Assembly: GCF_023343835.1 (NCBI RefSeq)
Contig: NC_064438.1
Span: 56,196,578 to 56,260,577 of the forward strand
Direction: 5' to 3'
Source: Lagopus muta
Taxonomy: Eukaryota; Chordata; Aves; Galliformes; Phasianidae
DNA: 64,000 nucleotides
In this document: positions 62,401 through 64,000 of the stretch, piece by piece
How positions within the stretch are numbered: position 1 is the stretch's first letter
Layout: each line of letters opens with the position of its first letter
Translations under genes and position numbers: made by a program
The notes under the pieces: model-generated
Databases searched by the model: none
The model's input: the letters and a program-made list of their open reading frames with translations, nothing else
What the model was told of the DNA's origin: nothing

Positions 62401-62566
62401 TCCTCGATGTGTTGGTTGTGTTCGATCGAGTGGGCAAGGATTTTAGGCAAGAGTTTCATGTATTCGACTTTCGCTTCGATGTTTCCGGGCTTCAGTAAAG
62501 GCAGGTGGGTTAACAATAGGGATATCACTTTATCCTTGGATTCCTGTTGCCATTGGTTAATGATTC
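38384..62566 (-). CDS. SAMD4A: SAMD4A (Smaug1), exon 2 to stop, eleven coding exons
   Basis: Smaug1 is a cytoplasmic RNA-binding protein. Its SAM domain recognises stem-loop Smaug recognition elements in mRNAs, repressing translation and promoting deadenylation (family knowledge). Exons 5' to 3' are 62566-62048, 51283-51020, 46963-46854, 46258-46172, 44881-44587, 43975-43890, 43240-43122, 42009-41808, 41463-41337, 40310-40227 and 38412-38384. All have GT-AG borders and matching phases, giving 640 residues, the first shared with an exon outside the window. In order they encode the SSR/dimerisation region ([18 protein letters not shown]), a Tyr/Ser-rich linker, the SAM domain at about residues 262-327 ([17 protein letters not shown], then [16 protein letters not shown]), and a variable linker. 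A helical region follows ([14 protein letters not shown], then [13 protein letters not shown]), probably the PHAT-like module, and the end is DGVDRTSTI. The missing N-terminal exon should add about 65 residues, close to the 718-aa human protein. Confidence 0.96.
38413..41336 (-). other. SAMD4A: SAMD4A introns on either side of the 84-nt exon
   Basis: The introns are 38413-40226 and 40311-41336. The first is GC-rich, with a G-run cluster at 39339-39360 on the plus strand and long but unsupported ORFs on both strands. No other feature seen. Confidence 0.75.
40227..40310 (-). CDS. SAMD4A: SAMD4A exon (84 nt)
   Basis: It encodes (E)[20 protein letters not shown], then MTEHALS plus one base of an Asp codon. 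The acceptor is tctcttgcag and the donor gtgagc. Confidence 0.97.
41337..41463 (-). CDS. SAMD4A: SAMD4A exon (127 nt)
   Basis: It encodes [20 protein letters not shown], then [20 protein letters not shown] and QP, strongly conserved with the mammalian protein. The acceptor is catcctacag and the donor gtagga. A GGGAGATG-type tandem repeat sits in the intron next to the acceptor. Confidence 0.96.
41490..41600 (+). repeat. GGGAGATG-type tandem repeat in SAMD4A intron
   Basis: Imperfect units of gtgggagatg/atgggagatg are repeated about ten times. On the minus strand they form a pyrimidine-rich array starting about 27 nt upstream of the acceptor of the 127-nt exon. Confidence 0.7.
41808..42009 (-). 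CDS. SAMD4A: SAMD4A exon (202 nt)
   Basis: It encodes [20 protein letters not shown], then [20 protein letters not shown], then a Ser/Ala/Pro-rich stretch ending AILKQGRQ. The acceptor is tctctctgcag and the donor gttggt. Confidence 0.95.
42405..42535 (+). repeat. Possible degenerate CR1 fragment
   Basis: It has a weak CR1 3'-end character (gttggaaccaggtacccttt, then aaggctccttccaagccact). Confidence 0.4.
43122..43240 (-). CDS. SAMD4A: SAMD4A exon (119 nt)
   Basis: It encodes [20 protein letters not shown], then [19 protein letters not shown] plus two bases of a Ser codon. On the minus strand the acceptor follows a run of about 16 T, which appears as the A-run at 43252-43266 on the plus strand. 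The donor is gtacgc. Confidence 0.96.
43385..43526 (+). repeat. CR1 LINE 3' end
   Basis: It ends tattctatgattctatgata, the typical CR1 octamer tail in plus orientation. The body includes caagaagcatctggacgcta. Confidence 0.8.
43890..43975 (-). CDS. SAMD4A: SAMD4A exon (86 nt)
   Basis: It encodes (V)[19 protein letters not shown], then LIDKCLIHE, part of the helical region after the SAM domain. The acceptor is tttcttgcag and the donor gtgagt. Confidence 0.97.
44587..44881 (-). CDS. SAMD4A: SAMD4A exon (295 nt), variable linker
   Basis: Conserved ends [20 protein letters not shown] and [16 protein letters not shown] flank a divergent Ser/Gly/His-rich centre ([16 protein letters not shown], then [18 protein letters not shown]). 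The acceptor is gaacccacag and the donor gtgagc. Confidence 0.96.
44945..45095 (-). repeat. CR1 LINE 3' end fragment
   Basis: gttggaagagaccttaaagc, then ccatccagtcccactccgtg, in minus orientation. Confidence 0.75.
45450..45700 (+). repeat. CR1 LINE 3' segment
   Basis: It includes the end of ORF2 (gagctggacaggctcgagaa, then gtgggcccacatgaagctca) and a tail ctatgagtctatgattcta. Confidence 0.8.
46172..46258 (-). CDS. SAMD4A: SAMD4A SAM-domain exon 2 (87 nt)
   Basis: Its 29 whole codons read [20 protein letters not shown], then QNLLKSLER. The GARHKI motif starts the last SAM helix, which with its basic residues contacts the SRE loop in Smaug/Vts1 structures (family knowledge). The donor is gtaagt. 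Confidence 0.97.
46854..46963 (-). CDS. SAMD4A: SAMD4A SAM-domain exon 1 (110 nt)
   Basis: It encodes (D)[19 protein letters not shown], then [17 protein letters not shown], the first helices of the SAM domain. The acceptor is tgctgcag and the donor gtaggt. Confidence 0.97.
46964..51019 (-). other. SAMD4A: SAMD4A intron (4.1 kb)
   Basis: It holds one plus-oriented CR1 3' end (48255-48388). The rest shows no gene, RNA or repeat that I can name. Confidence 0.75.
48255..48388 (+). repeat. CR1 LINE 3' end
   Basis: aaggccaggctggatggggc through ccttccaacccaaaccatcc, in plus orientation. Confidence 0.78.
51020..51283 (-). CDS. SAMD4A: SAMD4A exon (264 nt), Ser/Pro-rich linker
   Basis: It encodes [19 protein letters not shown], then [19 protein letters not shown], then [18 protein letters not shown] and [11 protein letters not shown]. 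The RSVSLTP segment resembles a 14-3-3/kinase site (inference). The acceptor is tttttttcag and the donor gtgagt. Confidence 0.96.
52277..52500 (-). repeat. CR1 LINE 3' end
   Basis: atcatagtgtcctttgagtt, then ggaagggatcac and gccccatccaacctgacctg, in minus orientation. Confidence 0.75.
54665..54832 (+). repeat. CR1 LINE 3' end
   Basis: gttggactcgatgatctctg, then gaggccccttccaaccccta, ending ttctgtgattctgtgat. Confidence 0.82.
54985..55247 (+). repeat. CR1 LINE 3' end
   Basis: gagtggcacagctgcccagg, then agtggtggggtcaccatccc, ending attctatggttctatgat. It shares the peptide [14 protein letters not shown] with the opposite-strand copy at 63622-63880. Confidence 0.85.
56628..56825 (-). repeat. 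CR1 LINE 3' end
   Basis: aatcacagaatcactgaatg, then gcccaggttggaagggacct, running to cagcctgttccagcacctca. Confidence 0.85.
57010..57133 (+). repeat. CR1 LINE 3' end
   Basis: acatggttagaggacatggt, then cttagtggtcttttccaacc, ending tttccatgattctatgtt. Confidence 0.78.
58175..58470 (+). repeat. CR1 LINE 3' end
   Basis: caggatggataccaggaaaa, then gatgtggcactgagggacat, and cttagtggtcttttccatcc near the end. Confidence 0.82.
59755..59856 (+). repeat. CR1 LINE 3' end
   Basis: gatgtggcactgagggacat, ending ttttccaacctaaacaattc, then tatgatt. Confidence 0.8.
62048..62566 (-). CDS. SAMD4A: SAMD4A exon, SSR/dimerisation region (519 nt)
   Basis: It begins [19 protein letters not shown] and continues through [19 protein letters not shown], then [14 protein letters not shown] Ser/Tyr/Gln-rich linker ([19 protein letters not shown]) and [11 protein letters not shown] follow; this last Ser codon is actually split and becomes Ile on splicing. 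The acceptor is ccttcaacag and the donor gtaagt (rc of 62042-62047). CR1 elements in opposite orientations lie in both flanking introns. Confidence 0.96.
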
Positions 62567-62638
62567 CTGTTGAAGGAATTGGGGGGAAAAAAAACGAGAA
62601 TTGAGAAATCAGCAAACAGATCTAATGAATAAATGAAT

Positions 62639-62815
62639 GGACTGGAACAGGTTGCCCAAGGAGGCTGTGGATGCCCCATCCCTGCAGGCATTCAAGGCCA
62701 GGCTGGATGTGGCTCTGGGCAGCCTGGGCTGCTGGTTGGCGACCTGCACACAGCAGGGGGTTGGAACTGGATGAGCACTGTGCTCCTTTGCAACCCAGGC
62801 CATTCTATGATATTA
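62639..62815 (+). repeat. CR1 LINE 3' end, near-identical to 11321-11500
   Basis: ggaacaggttgcccaaggag through caacccaggccattctatga. The usual octamer tail continues as an ATGAT-type run to about 62,831. Confidence 0.88.
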
Positions 62816-63621
62816 TATGATATGATATGACTCAGAGAGGGTAAATACAACATGACAAAGGGATCCCTGTGTGCGTGATGCCACAGCACAAATTTCTGTC
62901 AAGCAGGGAGTCACTGCTCTTCAAATTCAGGACCGACAGCCACCGGGCATCCTGCACCCATAGGGAGTGAAAAGGAGCTGGCACAGGGTGTGAGCCCTAA
63001 AGAAAAGTCAGCATTCCACAGGGACATGAGGTGTGGGACAAGCAAGCCAAAGTGTGCAGAGTGACAACCTGCCTGCAGGAATTCAAGGAAGGGCTGCGTT
63101 GTAGCAACTGCAGGGCTGTTGTTAGCTCGTGGCAGTTGGGAGAGGCTTTGGAAGAGCAGAGGAAAAAAAAAAACATGGGGTCTAGCTTAAAAAATATGCA
63201 AACAGAGAAGACAGGGAATTACAAACTGGTCACTCAACTCATGCGCCTGGAAAACTGATGGAACAAATAATGAAACAAGCTACTTGTAAGTACTCAGAAG
63301 ATAACAAGATGATAAGTGACTGCTGACACAGATTTGTCAAGAACAATTTAATTTCCCTCTGCGACAGAGTAACTGGCCTGCGAATAGCTGGAGCAGCAGC
63401 AAGCACCGTATGTCTTGATGTTCATCAGACGCTGCTGCACACAGCTTCCTTGCCAGCAACGCAGAGAGACACACTCAGGTGGAACAGCCGCCATGTGGGC
63501 ACAAGGCTCATCAGAAAACCATATGGGAGTTGTCAGGAGTGGTGACCCACTGTCAGCGGGGAGGTGAGCTCAGCAGGGAGCCCTGGACCCACTGATGCTA
63601 CTTGGAGTTTTGTTAGTGATA

Positions 63622-63880
63622 AAATCATAGCATCATTTAGGTTGGAAGAGACGTCCAAGATCCCCAAGCCCAATCATCAGGCCACCCCACCGTGCCCACT
63701 GCCCCTGTCCCTCAGTGCCACAACTCCATGGCTCTGGAACACCTCCAGGGATGGTGACCCCACCACTCCTGGACAGCTGTGCCACTCCATCACTGCTGTT
63801 TCGGAGAATTTTTTCCTAATATCCAAGCTGACCCTCCCTTGGAGCAACTTGAGGGCCATAACCTCTCATCTATCAATAGG
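63622..63880 (-). repeat. CR1 LINE 3' end
   Basis: aaatcatagcatcatttagg, then ttggaagagacgtccaagat, running to ggccataacctctcatctat. It is the inverted relative of 54985-55247 and 58175-58470. Confidence 0.85.
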
Positions 63881-64000
63881 GTGATGTGATAGATGTATTT
63901 GATGTACGCATCCATGAAATGAAGATTTCGATGTCCACCTGTAGGGTCAGCCCACCAGCTTGGGAAGACCCAAGCGCAGCAATCAACCCAACACTTCCAA

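Larger units (their letters stand above)
62567..64000 (-). other. SAMD4A: SAMD4A upstream intron (partial) at right edge
   Basis: It contains a plus-oriented CR1 (62639-62815) and a minus-oriented CR1 (63622-63880). I looked for the exon encoding the conserved N terminus and did not find it, so it must lie further right. Confidence 0.75.

Noticed and set aside
62567..64000. Search for the SAMD4A N-terminal exon
   Set aside because: No ORF on the minus strand resembles the conserved N terminus. The ORFs present derive from CR1 or are too short.
1..64000. CRISPR arrays, bacterial operons, tRNA or rRNA genes
   Set aside because: The window is vertebrate nuclear DNA. No regularly spaced direct repeats and no tRNA or rRNA signatures were seen on reading both strands.

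Overview
The window looks like a bird chromosome, most likely chicken or another galliform. Fragments of the avian CR1 LINE are scattered throughout in both orientations. Genes are split by GT-AG introns. The spliced product of the central gene is a 236-residue GTP cyclohydrolase 1, the length I remember for the chicken protein. The gene order WDHD1 - GCH1 - SAMD4A is the same as human 14q22.

Layout: (1) bases 1 to about 6150, + strand, hold the last six coding exons of WDHD1 (And-1/Ctf4, a replisome adaptor). These cover the C-terminal HMG box and tail, the stop at 5413-5415 and a 3'UTR with an ATTAAA signal. (2) About 6150-9930 is intergenic with no gene I can support. (3) 9935-27380, + strand, hold the complete GCH1 gene: a CpG-island promoter with CRE, CCAAT and TATA boxes, six coding exons (301, 110, 56, 32, 85 and 127 nt) and a short 3'UTR. 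Its introns carry many CR1 fragments. (4) About 27,380-34,965 is intergenic between two convergent genes and contains CR1 debris only. (5) About 34,965-62,566, - strand, hold SAMD4A (Smaug1, an RNA-binding translational repressor) from its second coding exon to its stop: eleven coding exons and a roughly 3.4 kb 3'UTR. The exon encoding the N terminus lies beyond 64,000.

All exon junctions of the three genes were checked for GT/AG and for reading phase, and all agree. The genes are independent neighbours: DNA replication, tetrahydrobiopterin synthesis and mRNA repression. They do not form an operon or one pathway.

I found no new enzymatic or defence system. The most interesting structure lies in the repeats and the untranslated regions. 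A 284-bp, about 97% identical inverted CR1 pair flanks GCH1 exons 2-5. A second inverted CR1 arrangement flanks the 519-nt SAMD4A exon. The SAMD4A 3'UTR has a very strong predicted RNA G-quadruplex, A-rich tracts, and a UA-stem hairpin carrying a UG-repeat loop.
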